Below, one piece after another: positions 35,995-45,041 of a stretch of DNA of 64,000 nucleotides. Source of the DNA: Mucilaginibacter sp. PAMB04168 (GTDB taxonomy: Bacteria > Bacteroidota > Bacteroidia > Sphingobacteriales > Sphingobacteriaceae); the NCBI RefSeq assembly GCF_039634365.2, contig NZ_CP155079.2, positions 248,001 through 312,000 of the forward strand. Reading direction: 5' to 3'. Numbering within the stretch: position 1 is the stretch's first letter; each line of letters begins with the position of its first letter. Both the position numbers and the translations under genes were made by a program. The notes beneath the pieces are model-generated. The model was not told where the DNA came from. It searched no databases and saw only the letters and a list, made by a program, of their open reading frames with translations.

Positions 35995-37269
35995 ATGGCA
36001 CCGAAAATCCCGATTTTGCTCTTAGTCCTTTTTATGCTTTTTGCGGGCTTATCCTTTGCACAAAAGGAAAGAAATAAACAGCAACGTAAAAGTATAACAG
36101 CTGTTGAGGCTAACTATACCAATCTTTTCCGTGCAGCCGGATACAGTGCTGCAGAAATTGATCGTAAAGTGGCTAAGGCCTATTATGATATTTTTGAAGG
36201 CCCTAACCGGGTTTACTTTACTGTTGGCGACACCATGGCTTACGTATCAGATGTTAAAAACCATGACGCCAGAACGGAGGGGCTTTCGTACGGGATGATG
36301 ATTGCTGTGCAACTGAACAAAAAAGAAGTGTTTGACCGCATATGGCGTTGGTCTAAAAAGTATTTGCAACATCAAAGCGGGCCGCGTGAAGCCTATTTTG
36401 CCTGGAGTATAAACCCGGAAACACTGAAACGTAACTCCGATGGTTCCGCCTCCGATGGTGAACTGTATTATATTACCAGTTTGTTGTTCGCATCCAACCG
36501 TTGGGGCAACCAAACAGGCATCAATTATTATCAGGAAGCGCGCCGTATACTGGATAACATGTGGAAAAAAGACGGTACCGGGAATATCTATAACCTTATT
36601 AATGTGGAGCATAAGCAAATAAGCTTTGTTCCTGAAGGAGATGGTTACCAATGGACAGATCCATCATATCACCTGCCGGCATTTTACGAAGTATGGGCCA
36701 TGTATGCAAAGGACGGGCATGAAAAATTTTACCGGGATTGTGCCGACACCTCGCGAGCGTTTTTACATCGGGCGTGTCATCCGGTAACCGGATTAAATGC
36801 CGACTACACAGAATTTAGCGGTGAGCCACACAGTACCCGTTGGATGCCGCCAGCATTCAGATATGACTCATGGCGGGTACCTATGAATATTGCTATGGAC
36901 TACGTTTGGTTTGGTAAAGATAAGAATTGGCAGCAGGGTTATGCGCGCCGCTTGCAGGGTTTTTTAAGAACAAAGGGCATTAATACATTTGAAGATCAGT
37001 TCAATCTGGATGGGTCCAGGCCAGAGTTTATTCTGAAAGCTGGGAGCAATGGCCCTAAATTACGGCATTCATTAGGGCTGTTAGCTACTGCAGCCTCGGC
37101 CTCATTAGTTAACCGGAATGCTAAAAACCTGGATTTTGTTCACGCCTTGTGGGATGCTAAACTAGAGCCTTATGCGGATGGGTATTTTGACCCTTATTAT
37201 GATGGCCTGCTTTACCTGTTCAGCCTGATGCACCTGAGCGGCAAGTACCGTATCATACAGCCTAATTAG
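35995..37269 (+). CDS. GH8 reducing-end xylose-releasing exo-oligoxylanase
   Basis: A 424-residue protein with a signal peptide (to about residue 22, GLSFAQ). GH8 features: VYFTVGDTMAYVSDVKNHD, then ARTEGLSYGMMIAVQL with Glu95 as general acid, the AYFAWSIN segment, and SASDGELYYITSLLFA with Asp154. The overall length and motifs match Rex-type GH8 enzymes, which remove single xylose units from the reducing end of xylo-oligosaccharides, rather than GH8 cellulases or chitosanases. It is co-directional with the GH43 gene 51 bases upstream and likely trims the products imported by SusC/SusD. A convergent terminator follows. Confidence 0.9.
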   Translation: MAPKIPILLLVLFMLFAGLSFAQKERNKQQRKSITAVEANYTNLFRAAGYSAAEIDRKVAKAYYDIFEGPNRVYFTVGDTMAYVSDVKNHDARTEGLSYGMMIAVQLNKKEVFDRIWRWSKKYLQHQSGPREAYFAWSINPETLKRNSDGSASDGELYYITSLLFASNRWGNQTGINYYQEARRILDNMWKKDGTGNIYNLINVEHKQISFVPEGDGYQWTDPSYHLPAFYEVWAMYAKDGHEKFYRDCADTSRAFLHRACHPVTGLNADYTEFSGEPHSTRWMPPAFRYDSWRVPMNIAMDYVWFGKDKNWQQGYARRLQGFLRTKGINTFEDQFNLDGSRPEFILKAGSNGPKLRHSLGLLATAASASLVNRNAKNLDFVHALWDAKLEPYADGYFDPYYDGLLYLFSLMHLSGKYRIIQPN

Positions 37270-37352
37270 TTGTAATCATGTTTTCATGCCCGGATATAAG
37301 GCATATGCGCTTTCTAAGCGTATTAATAGTCCACTTCTGTAATAACTTAAAT

Positions 37353-37381
37353 AAAAGGCAACCCCGGTGGGTTGCTTTTTT
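37353..37381. terminator. Convergent, probably bidirectional terminator
   Basis: AAAAGGCAACCC pairs with GGGTTGCTTTT around a CGGT loop, with one G-T pair. Six T follow on the plus strand and four A precede, giving a T-run on the other strand. It lies between the convergent GH8 and GH43 genes. Confidence 0.85.
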
Positions 37382-37488
37382 AACATGTACGATCGCTTAT
37401 TGCCTTGCGTATCAATAACAACTCCTCCGCTACGCTAATTCTCTAAGTAAAGGAAACACATTGTAGTTGGCCTAAACGCAATTATATT

Positions 37489-39072
37489 TTACTTACTTAA
37501 ACTGGTGTTAATCTTATCGCTGATGCGGAAAAAATCGAAATCGGCATAGCCGCCGGGCTCCGTTGTAGAATAGTTGAACAAACCGAATCTATATCCCATA
37601 AAGTGTGGAATAGTATAAGCCATATGCAAAATGTTGCCAATTGAAACCCACTTTTTACCGTCTAAGCTATAAGCAAATGTAGCCTGATCTACTCGGTCAG
37701 TAAAATTGCAATCAGCTTTAAGGTAAACAGTTTTTTGTTGCAGCTGTACGCGGGCCACTTCTGTGTCGGTGCCCGATTCACCGTTGACCATGACAATAAA
37801 TTTTTTTCCACCTTCTGCCTTAACGCCAACCCAGCCAAATCTTTTTTGTAATAATAATAAGCCCGCGCGGTCACCGTCTTTCATTTGGCTGATGTCTAAA
37901 GTTGTGTTTGCAGAGCTTACCGGCCCAAACGTGCGTTGAGTTAACGTATTCCGGGCCAGAAAAATGCTTGTATCGGTTCGGCCGGTTGTCAGGCGAAGGT
38001 ATCCGGGTCGCTGGGTAAGTGACCAAAGCTTATTGTCGGGGTTGTGGTTCCACTGCCATACCAGCGGCAAAGCAGAACTGGTCTTTTTAAGCAAAAATTC
38101 GTCTGATGCGACAATGCCAGAAATTAAGCTTTTGTTAGCAGGCAAGGCTAATTGCATTGGCACCTTTCCATTGTTGCCTATAATCGGCCATCCATCCTGC
38201 CAGGTAACCGGGACCAGGTAGGGAATACGTCCAACCGCTCCAAAATCTCTGAACAGATAAGCATACCAATTGTCATTTGGTGTACTAATTAATCCCCCTT
38301 GTGCTACGCCTTTATCCTGAAGGCCAACACGACCTTCATAAGGTCCGGTTATGTTGTCGGCCCTATGAATAATTACGGTACGCATGCCGCCTTTAGGCCA
38401 GGAGATATTGAAAAGGTAATACTTTCCTTTAATCTTAAATAACTGCGAACCTTCGGCGGGCAAGCCCACATTGGGCCCGGCCACAGTGCTGGCGTTGGCA
38501 ATAATTTCCTTTGGCGAAGTGCCTGGTTTAATTCCCGACAGATCGGCATTCAGTTCGGCAAGCATAATACGCCCGGCCCCGTAAATCATGTAAACTTTTC
38601 CATCGTCATCAAAAAACAAGGAGTGGTCATGCAACGATGGCTTGAAAGAAATTGCCTTCCAGGGGCCCTTTTCAATGTTTTTGGTTGAGTATATATAGGT
38701 TTTACCTGTTGTACCGGCAAATGTTGATACGTAATAAGTGCCCTTATAAAAGCGAAGGCTGCTCGCCCAGGAACCCCGACCATATGTGCTCTTTCCGTTA
38801 GCAAGGTTCAGTTCATCCACATCGTCTAGTGTGTTATACGCATAGCTAACTAGCTGCCAGTTTACCATATCTGTTGATTTCATAATAGGAACGCCTGGAC
38901 TCATGTGCATAGTTGTGCTGCTCATATAATACGTATTGCCCACGCGTATCATGGATAAATCAGGTACGTCTGCATATATAATAGGGTTTTTGGCCGGTTG
39001 AGCTACTAATACTGATGCTATAGTACTAAGTAAGAGTAAAAGTGGAAAAGGTTTATAAAGTGAAATTTTCAT
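37489..39072 (-). CDS. Secreted GH43 (subfamily 12-like) arabinofuranosidase/xylosidase
   Basis: A 527-residue protein from the start at 39072; an upstream ATG at 39102 adds ten residues ahead of the signal peptide and is less likely. The signal peptide (FPLLLLLSTIASVLVAQ) is followed by IIYADVPDLSMIRVGNTYYM with Asp35/Asp38 at the base position, HDHSLFFDDDG with the pKa-modulating Asp, and LPAEGSQLFK with the acid Glu. A GH43 C-terminal beta-sandwich covers about residues 320-520. The YYMSSTTMHMSPGVPIMKS stretch is typical of subfamily 12, whose members remove arabinose from arabinoxylan. The gene is divergent from the xylan SusC gene across a regulatory region with several shared motifs. 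Confidence 0.88.
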   Translation of the reverse strand: MKISLYKPFPLLLLLSTIASVLVAQPAKNPIIYADVPDLSMIRVGNTYYMSSTTMHMSPGVPIMKSTDMVNWQLVSYAYNTLDDVDELNLANGKSTYGRGSWASSLRFYKGTYYVSTFAGTTGKTYIYSTKNIEKGPWKAISFKPSLHDHSLFFDDDGKVYMIYGAGRIMLAELNADLSGIKPGTSPKEIIANASTVAGPNVGLPAEGSQLFKIKGKYYLFNISWPKGGMRTVIIHRADNITGPYEGRVGLQDKGVAQGGLISTPNDNWYAYLFRDFGAVGRIPYLVPVTWQDGWPIIGNNGKVPMQLALPANKSLISGIVASDEFLLKKTSSALPLVWQWNHNPDNKLWSLTQRPGYLRLTTGRTDTSIFLARNTLTQRTFGPVSSANTTLDISQMKDGDRAGLLLLQKRFGWVGVKAEGGKKFIVMVNGESGTDTEVARVQLQQKTVYLKADCNFTDRVDQATFAYSLDGKKWVSIGNILHMAYTIPHFMGYRFGLFNYSTTEPGGYADFDFFRISDKINTSLSK

Positions 39073-39824
39073 CTTGTGGCGTATACTCAATTTAGTTCCC
39101 ATGTAGTTTGTTGATCCGTTTACCCTTATCAGCTAGAAGCTTGCTGTGCTTAGGATAAGCCGACGATAAAAACGAAATTACAGACATTTATAAAGGTTGT
39201 GCTGCACAACCGTCAAAATAGAAAATACATTTGTTTAAGCTCTACTTCTACTTAAAGTGTAGTGATACTTATCCATCTCAATGGCCATGTGCAGATAGTG
39301 TGATGCCGTTGTATTAAAGATGTCTGTATTCACTTTTAGTTTAACATCCGTTGCCGCTCCCGGAAGCCCACAATCATATTCAGCATCTAAATTAGGTTGG
39401 CTTAGCTAATGACGAATAAATAAGAAGATATGGGCTCACCTAACAAAATGCTTATTTGTAGCAATAATGGAGTGTTTGGAGTGCACATAAGTGCTATCTT
39501 TTTATTCGAATGTAGCATTTGTGAAGAAAAAATCGCTCGAATTTAGCCGTTGCTAATTGTTCCCAACATTTGGCGATAACCAAATTTATAAAGTAACCTT
39601 AAAGCCGTTTTTGCAAAATTAATAAAGTTTAAAGCGCATCAATGCTTCTGCAATCGATTGCAGAAGCATTGATGTATTTAGCTTAAGAGGGAGTAACATT
39701 CATCAAAATTAGAATATGAGTAGAAGACAGATTTAAATACCAATCGATAACCTCCATTTTGTTGGTTAAAGCTGTTGAACAGCTTATTATTAATCCTGAA
39801 ATATCAATCAATTATTTACGCTTC
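39073..39824. promoter_or_regulatory. Divergent regulatory region, GH43_12-like / xylan susC
   Basis: No gene is supported. It contains TACATTTGTTTAA at 39226-39238, AACATTTG at 39565-39572, a GAATGTAGCATT element at 39508-39519 similar to the repeats in front of the HTCS gene, and a perfect 38-bp palindrome at 39637-39674. Such a long region with many elements fits a highly regulated susC promoter. Confidence 0.55.
39637..39674. repeat. Perfect 38-bp palindrome in the susC leader
   Basis: The left arm runs from CATC at 39637 to CAATC at 39655, and the right arm from GATTG at 39656 to GATG at 39674; all 19 base pairs match with no spacer. It starts 188 bases before the susC ATG. In RNA it would form a 17-bp stem with a TCGA loop. 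No T-run follows, so an ordinary terminator is unlikely. It could be a regulator site, a cruciform or a leader RNA element. Confidence 0.7.
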
Positions 39825-42800
39825 ATGAGAATAATTAAACAAAAAAACTGGTGTAGGATGTGTGTTTTGGCTTTCTTGCTGGCATTACATTCTATATCCT
39901 TATATGCGCAGAATCAAACAATTAAAGGTAAGGTGCTCGATGAAAGGGGCGACCCTTTAGCAGGAGCCACCGTACGTTCCTCGGGTTCACAGGCTGCTGC
40001 CACAACCAACGCAAATGGCGAGTTCAGCCTTGCCGTAACGGGCGATGTAAAAAGCATCATCATTTCATTTATCGGCTACAATAATCTAGAGAAATTAATT
40101 AACGGACAGTCCGGTAATTTAGGTAGCATCTCATTGGTGAAAAATAATAATAACCTGAATGATGTAGTTGTTGTGGGCTACGGTACGCAACGTAGGGAAG
40201 CGGTGACCGGGTCAGTTGCTTCTATCAGTGGTGATAGGTTGCGTGACGTGCCGTCTCCTAACATATCTCAAGCGCTTCAAGGACGTTTACCCGGCGTAGA
40301 AATTACGCAAACTAACTCTAAGCCTGGGTCAAACATGCAAATCCTTATTCGTGGCCAACGCTCGCTTACTGCAAGCAATGACCCTCTGGTGGTGCTTGAC
40401 GGTATCCCTTTTGCCGGAAACTTAGGCGACATAAATCCTAACGACATTAAAAGCCTGGATATATTAAAGGATGCATCTGCTACGGCTATTTATGGTTCAC
40501 GCGGTGCTAACGGCGTTATCCTGGTTACAACAAACAGGGGGCAAATTGGCGGTGATGCCAAAATTACTTATAACGCCTATGTGGGTGCACAAACACTTTT
40601 TGCCAGGTATCAAATGATGAACGGGCCTGAGTTTGTTGCACTGCGCAAAGCAGCGGGGCTATACACTAATGGTATTGATGAGGCTGACAACGTAGACACC
40701 GACTGGCAAAAATTGCTTTATCGCACCGGTATTGTAAACAGCCATGATGTAGGTGTTTCTGGTGGTAGCAAAACAGGCAGTTATAGCTTCGTTGGTGGCT
40801 ACTATAGCAATCAGGGCGTAATACCTACACAAAAATATACCCGGTATACCTTGCGCGGATCCGTTGATCAGCAGGTTGGCCAATACATTAAAGTAGGCTT
40901 TACAACCAATAATAATTACAATTTAACAGAAGGTAATCAGGTTGGTATTTATGGCAATTTAAGTAATTCTCCAATTGCAAACCCATTTAACGCAGATGGC
41001 ACAACCAAAAGAACCATTAAAATGCCGTTGGATGAAAGCTATGTACTTACCCGAGACATTGTGGAGAACCTGCACAACCAGTGGGTAGATGAAACCAGAG
41101 GCTTTGCAACTTATAACTCAATGTACGGTGAGGTAAGGGTTCCGGGCGTAAAAGGCCTAAAATACCGTCTCAACCTGGGTTTAGATTTCAGGCAAAGTAA
41201 TTTTGGCAATTACACCGGTACGGGTATTAACAGTGCTACCCCTACTACACTATCAACAGCCAACGTTAATAACTCACATAATTACCATTGGACGGTTGAA
41301 AACCTGCTGACCTATGACCGTACTTTTGCCCAAAAGCACAACATTAACGTTTTGGCCTTATACTCTGCCGAACAAAATAAGTATTATGCTTCTTCTATGT
41401 CGGCCAGAGGCATTCCATCGGATGCTTTTCAGTTCTACAATTTAGGTCAGGCTACCGGTGAGATTACCATTGGTAACGGAAATTACCAGTTAACCGGTTT
41501 GAATTCTTACATGGGGCGTATCTTATACGCTTATGACAACCGATACTTGCTAAGTGCCACACTGCGCTCCGATGGATCATCGCGTTTAGCTGCTGGTCAC
41601 AAATGGCATACTTTTCCGGCCGTTTCTGTGGGTTGGAATTTAACCAACGAATCGTTTATGAAAGGTGTTACCGGCTTAGATAACTTAAAACTAACCGCCG
41701 GCTATGGTCAAACCGCCAATCAGGCTGTTGGACCTTATCAAACGCTGGGCCTGTTATCTACACGGCAATATAACTTTGGCGATACTAATTACGCCACTGG
41801 TTATTATGTAACACGCCTCCCTAACTCGGCGTTAGGCTGGGAGTATTCAGACACTTATAATTTTGCCGCCGATTTTGCAGTATTAAAACGCCGTTTATCG
41901 GGTAGGCTGGAGTACTATGTAACCAATACGAAAGATCTTTTGCTAGATGTAAGTTTACCAACAACTTCTGGTGTAAACGCTTATACGGCTAACATAGGTC
42001 GTACCCAAAACAGAGGGTTTGAAATGTCTTTGAACGGTACGATCATAGATAATCCGAAAGGTTTAACCTGGGATATGGGCGTTAACTTCTATATCAACAA
42101 AAATAAGTTGGTAGCACTTGCTTCAGGGCAAACCAGAAATGAAGGAAATGCTTGGTTTGTTGGGCATAATATCAATGCCATATTTGACTATAAATACACA
42201 GGCTTGTGGCAGCAGGGCGATCCTTACCTAAATATTTTAGAACCAGGCGGTAATGTAGGCATGATAAAAGCTGAATATACCGGTTTATATAACGCTAACG
42301 GCCAACCAACCAGACCGATTGGTGCTGATGATCGTCAGATATTAGATGTAGATCCAAAGTTTCAGGGTGGTTTCAATACCCGTTTAGCTTATAAAGGGTT
42401 TGATTTAAATATTGTTGGGGCTTTCAAAAGCGGAGGCGTGCTCATTAGTAGTTTATACGGCTCTAGCGGGTACCTGAATTTACTGACCGGAAGACGGAAT
42501 AATATAAAGGTAGATTACTGGACGCCAGAGAATACAGGTGCCAAATATCCAAAACCTGGCGGTATTCAAAGTGGTGATAATCCGAAATATGGAAGCACAC
42601 TGGGGTATTTCGATGCTTCTTATCTCAAGGTCAGAACAATGACGCTTGGATATGATTTAAACAGATTGATGCCTAAAATGTCGAGCATGAGGGCACGACT
42701 ATATTTTACTGTTCAGAATGCCTTTGTATTGTTTTCACCGTACCATAAGGAATCTGGTATGGATCCGGAAACTAATTCTTATGGTGATGAAAATGCAGCT

Positions 42801-42896
42801 GTACCTTTAGCGGCCTCTCAAAGACGATTATTAACAATCGGAACCAATACGCCAACCACTCGCAATTACCTGCTTGGACTAAATGTATCATTTTAA
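39825..42896 (+). CDS. SusC/RagA-type TonB-dependent outer-membrane transporter, xylan PUL
   Basis: A 1023-residue protein from the ATG at 39825; the frame is open upstream to a TTG at 39759, but the chosen start gives a proper signal peptide (CVLAFLLALHSISLYAQ). Then come the carboxypeptidase-regulatory-like domain (QTIKGKVLDERGDPLAGATV), the hallmark LNDVVVVGYGTQRREAVTGSV, the plug with ILKDASATAIYGSRGANGVI and a barrel ending LLGLNVSF. No STN domain is present. Together with the overlapping SusD gene and GH10, GH43, GH8 and CE genes around it, it is expected to import xylo-oligosaccharides with arabinose decorations. Confidence 0.94.
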   Translation: MRIIKQKNWCRMCVLAFLLALHSISLYAQNQTIKGKVLDERGDPLAGATVRSSGSQAAATTNANGEFSLAVTGDVKSIIISFIGYNNLEKLINGQSGNLGSISLVKNNNNLNDVVVVGYGTQRREAVTGSVASISGDRLRDVPSPNISQALQGRLPGVEITQTNSKPGSNMQILIRGQRSLTASNDPLVVLDGIPFAGNLGDINPNDIKSLDILKDASATAIYGSRGANGVILVTTNRGQIGGDAKITYNAYVGAQTLFARYQMMNGPEFVALRKAAGLYTNGIDEADNVDTDWQKLLYRTGIVNSHDVGVSGGSKTGSYSFVGGYYSNQGVIPTQKYTRYTLRGSVDQQVGQYIKVGFTTNNNYNLTEGNQVGIYGNLSNSPIANPFNADGTTKRTIKMPLDESYVLTRDIVENLHNQWVDETRGFATYNSMYGEVRVPGVKGLKYRLNLGLDFRQSNFGNYTGTGINSATPTTLSTANVNNSHNYHWTVENLLTYDRTFAQKHNINVLALYSAEQNKYYASSMSARGIPSDAFQFYNLGQATGEITIGNGNYQLTGLNSYMGRILYAYDNRYLLSATLRSDGSSRLAAGHKWHTFPAVSVGWNLTNESFMKGVTGLDNLKLTAGYGQTANQAVGPYQTLGLLSTRQYNFGDTNYATGYYVTRLPNSALGWEYSDTYNFAADFAVLKRRLSGRLEYYVTNTKDLLLDVSLPTTSGVNAYTANIGRTQNRGFEMSLNGTIIDNPKGLTWDMGVNFYINKNKLVALASGQTRNEGNAWFVGHNINAIFDYKYTGLWQQGDPYLNILEPGGNVGMIKAEYTGLYNANGQPTRPIGADDRQILDVDPKFQGGFNTRLAYKGFDLNIVGAFKSGGVLISSLYGSSGYLNLLTGRRNNIKVDYWTPENTGAKYPKPGGIQSGDNPKYGSTLGYFDASYLKVRTMTLGYDLNRLMPKMSSMRARLYFTVQNAFVLFSPYHKESGMDPETNSYGDENAAVPLAASQRRLLTIGTNTPTTRNYLLGLNVSF

Positions 42897-42897
42897 A

Positions 42898-44826
42898 ATG
42901 TTTGTGATGAAAGGATTGAAAATAAAAACAATTATAGGATCTGCCCTCTTTGCCTTGATTTTATCTGGAGGATGTAGCAAAGTGCTGGATGAAGATCCAC
43001 GGGCAACGTTTACGCCTGATTATTTTAAGACAGAGCAAGGTGTTAACGGCGGACTGACCGCCATGTACTACCATCTTCGCCAAATTTACGGACAAGCCTA
43101 TTACTATAATTCGGGCGTTACGGGAACTGACGAAGCCACCTGGGGCCAAAGTGCCGACGGGAACTTTAAAGATTATGACTGCTCGGGCGTGGGTATTATC
43201 CAGTCTACTAGTTTTCCGAGCAGTATATTGTGGGGAGAAACCTTCCCTAACATTAATACAGCCAGTGGCGTTATCGAAAATGCGAGTGCAGTAGGTATAT
43301 CGGCAGCTTTGGTGGCCGAAGCCCGTTTCTTCCGTGCTTTTGATTACTTTTTGCTGGTACAAACATTTGGTGGCGTGCCACTTGATTTGGGTGCTGGCGT
43401 GCTCAAATTTAACACTTCTCCAATAACAACGTCAGTTCGGAACACCGTACCCGACGTTTATACCAAAGCGGTATTCCCTGATTTAGTGCAGGCCATAAAA
43501 GATTTACCGGCAACCGGGCGTGTAACCGGGGGCCTAACTAAAACTGCGGCGCGTTTAATGCTTTCTAAAGCGTATTTAACCTACGGCTGGTGGCTACAGA
43601 ACCCTAACAATATACCAACTTACCCGGCCAGCAACCGTACCGATCCGGACGGACATGATGCTGCCTGGTATTTTCAGCAGGCCTATGATGTGGCAACTGC
43701 AGCAATTGATGAACCGGGGCCGTTTAAATTGCAGCCAACTTTCTATGATGTAAACGTAGGTTCAAACGATCGCAATAGTGAAATGGTGCTGTATGCCGAC
43801 CATACACAAACCAGCGAAAAGTATAACGGTTCCAGCCTTACTTTTGGCAGTGGCGGTGCCCCTGATAATTTTGCCGGCTGGATGATGACCTGGAACTATC
43901 CCAATATTAAAAGTGGTAACGAAAATTCTGTACAGCGTGAAGCCGAACAGCATCTTGGCCGCCCATGGGTACGGATGGCGCCAACCATAGAGGTGTTCAA
44001 AAATACTTTTGCCGATAAAACAAATGATTCGAGGTATGATGGCACCTTTACTACTGTTTACCGTGGCAACTGGCCTAAAGGTGGCAGTACGACCAAAACT
44101 TTGCCTAATGCAAACGGGTTGCCAGTTGCCCCTGGTGATGCGGTATTAACGTTTTTAGATAATGACAACCCTGCGGTTACCTATGCAGCCGGAAATGGAA
44201 ACGTAGGCGCCGGTGTATTACCTGGAAGGGCTGATTTTGTTGTTAACCCAAGCGGAATAAGCAGAATTATGTACCCGGGTCTTTGGAAATTAGGACCTTA
44301 TCGTACTGATAACGGCACAGGTCTTGGTCAACCAAACGCAGGTAGCACACGTCCTTACCCTATCGCTAAATTTTCTGAATTGTACTTTATAGCCGCTGAA
44401 GCAGCTGTTAAGGGTGCGGTAACAAAAGGTGGTAAATCAGCCAGAGAGTTAATTAATGTAATTCGCGCGCGGGCTGGTAAATGGCGTTTCAATAATAATG
44501 GCAATGTTGTAAAAGTTGAAGACAATAGCGCAGCGATGGTTGCTGCTACGCCTGCAACAATTGATATTAACTATGTCCTGGCAGAACGCTCGCGAGAGTT
44601 TTATGGAGAAGGTGGCAGGTGGCTTGATTTGATCCGGACCCAAAAATGGGGTGAAGTTGCCCGAACATTCACTATTTGCGGTACTAATTTTGGTGATCAT
44701 ACACCAGCTACAGTAACACGTACTATTGATAATCACCTTTATCTTCGTCCTATACCGCAAGGTCAAATAGACAATATGGTGGTTTCAGCTGCTGAAAAAG
44801 CGGCGTACCAGAATCCTGGATATTAA
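42898..44826 (+). CDS. SusD/RagB-type glycan-binding outer-membrane lipoprotein, xylan PUL
   Basis: A 642-residue lipoprotein from the ATG at 42898, one base after the susC stop codon. An ATG at 42883 would overlap susC, and one at 42907 gives the most standard lipoprotein signal (KIKTIIGSALFALILSGGC); 42898 and 42907 are both possible. The Cys in SGGC is the lipidation site. SusD regions AEARFFRAFDYFLLVQTFGG (about residue 145) and VLAERSREFYGEGGRWLDLIR (about residue 560) are clear. It is longer than the two other SusD proteins in the window, with insertions in the middle. Binding of xylan oligosaccharides is inferred from the neighbours. Confidence 0.93.
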   Translation: MFVMKGLKIKTIIGSALFALILSGGCSKVLDEDPRATFTPDYFKTEQGVNGGLTAMYYHLRQIYGQAYYYNSGVTGTDEATWGQSADGNFKDYDCSGVGIIQSTSFPSSILWGETFPNINTASGVIENASAVGISAALVAEARFFRAFDYFLLVQTFGGVPLDLGAGVLKFNTSPITTSVRNTVPDVYTKAVFPDLVQAIKDLPATGRVTGGLTKTAARLMLSKAYLTYGWWLQNPNNIPTYPASNRTDPDGHDAAWYFQQAYDVATAAIDEPGPFKLQPTFYDVNVGSNDRNSEMVLYADHTQTSEKYNGSSLTFGSGGAPDNFAGWMMTWNYPNIKSGNENSVQREAEQHLGRPWVRMAPTIEVFKNTFADKTNDSRYDGTFTTVYRGNWPKGGSTTKTLPNANGLPVAPGDAVLTFLDNDNPAVTYAAGNGNVGAGVLPGRADFVVNPSGISRIMYPGLWKLGPYRTDNGTGLGQPNAGSTRPYPIAKFSELYFIAAEAAVKGAVTKGGKSARELINVIRARAGKWRFNNNGNVVKVEDNSAAMVAATPATIDINYVLAERSREFYGEGGRWLDLIRTQKWGEVARTFTICGTNFGDHTPATVTRTIDNHLYLRPIPQGQIDNMVVSAAEKAAYQNPGY

Positions 44827-44849
44827 TCAACAGTCTATAGTTGTTTATT

Positions 44850-44884
44850 AAAAAGGCTGCCTTAGCAATAAGGCGGCCTTTTTT
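44850..44884. terminator. Convergent terminator after susD of the xylan PUL
   Basis: AAAAAGGCTGCCTT pairs with AAGGCGGCCTTTTT (one T-G pair) around an AGCAAT loop; six T follow. It lies between susD and the convergent GH10 gene. Confidence 0.88.
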
Positions 44885-45041
44885 ATTGTTCTTTAAATAC
44901 GTTGTAAGTTATAGGCGGTTTTATATCGGAGCGATTCAAAGCGCATAGTTAAGCTATACGTTTAATCGCCTGTATTAACTGGTATGTAAGCAACCAGGCC
45001 GTCAAGAACGGCAGTATCAAAGTTCACTAAGAACTGCTCAG

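Noticed and set aside
39226..39233. TACATTTG as a promoter -7 box for the xylan susC gene
   Set aside because: It matches the consensus, but it is about 590 bases from the start codon and the nearest -33 candidate is 26 bases away; it is better explained as a copy of the shared motif.
39759..39824. N-terminal extension of the xylan SusC from a TTG codon
   Set aside because: The extension would place 22 residues before a complete signal peptide; the ATG at 39825 is the natural start.
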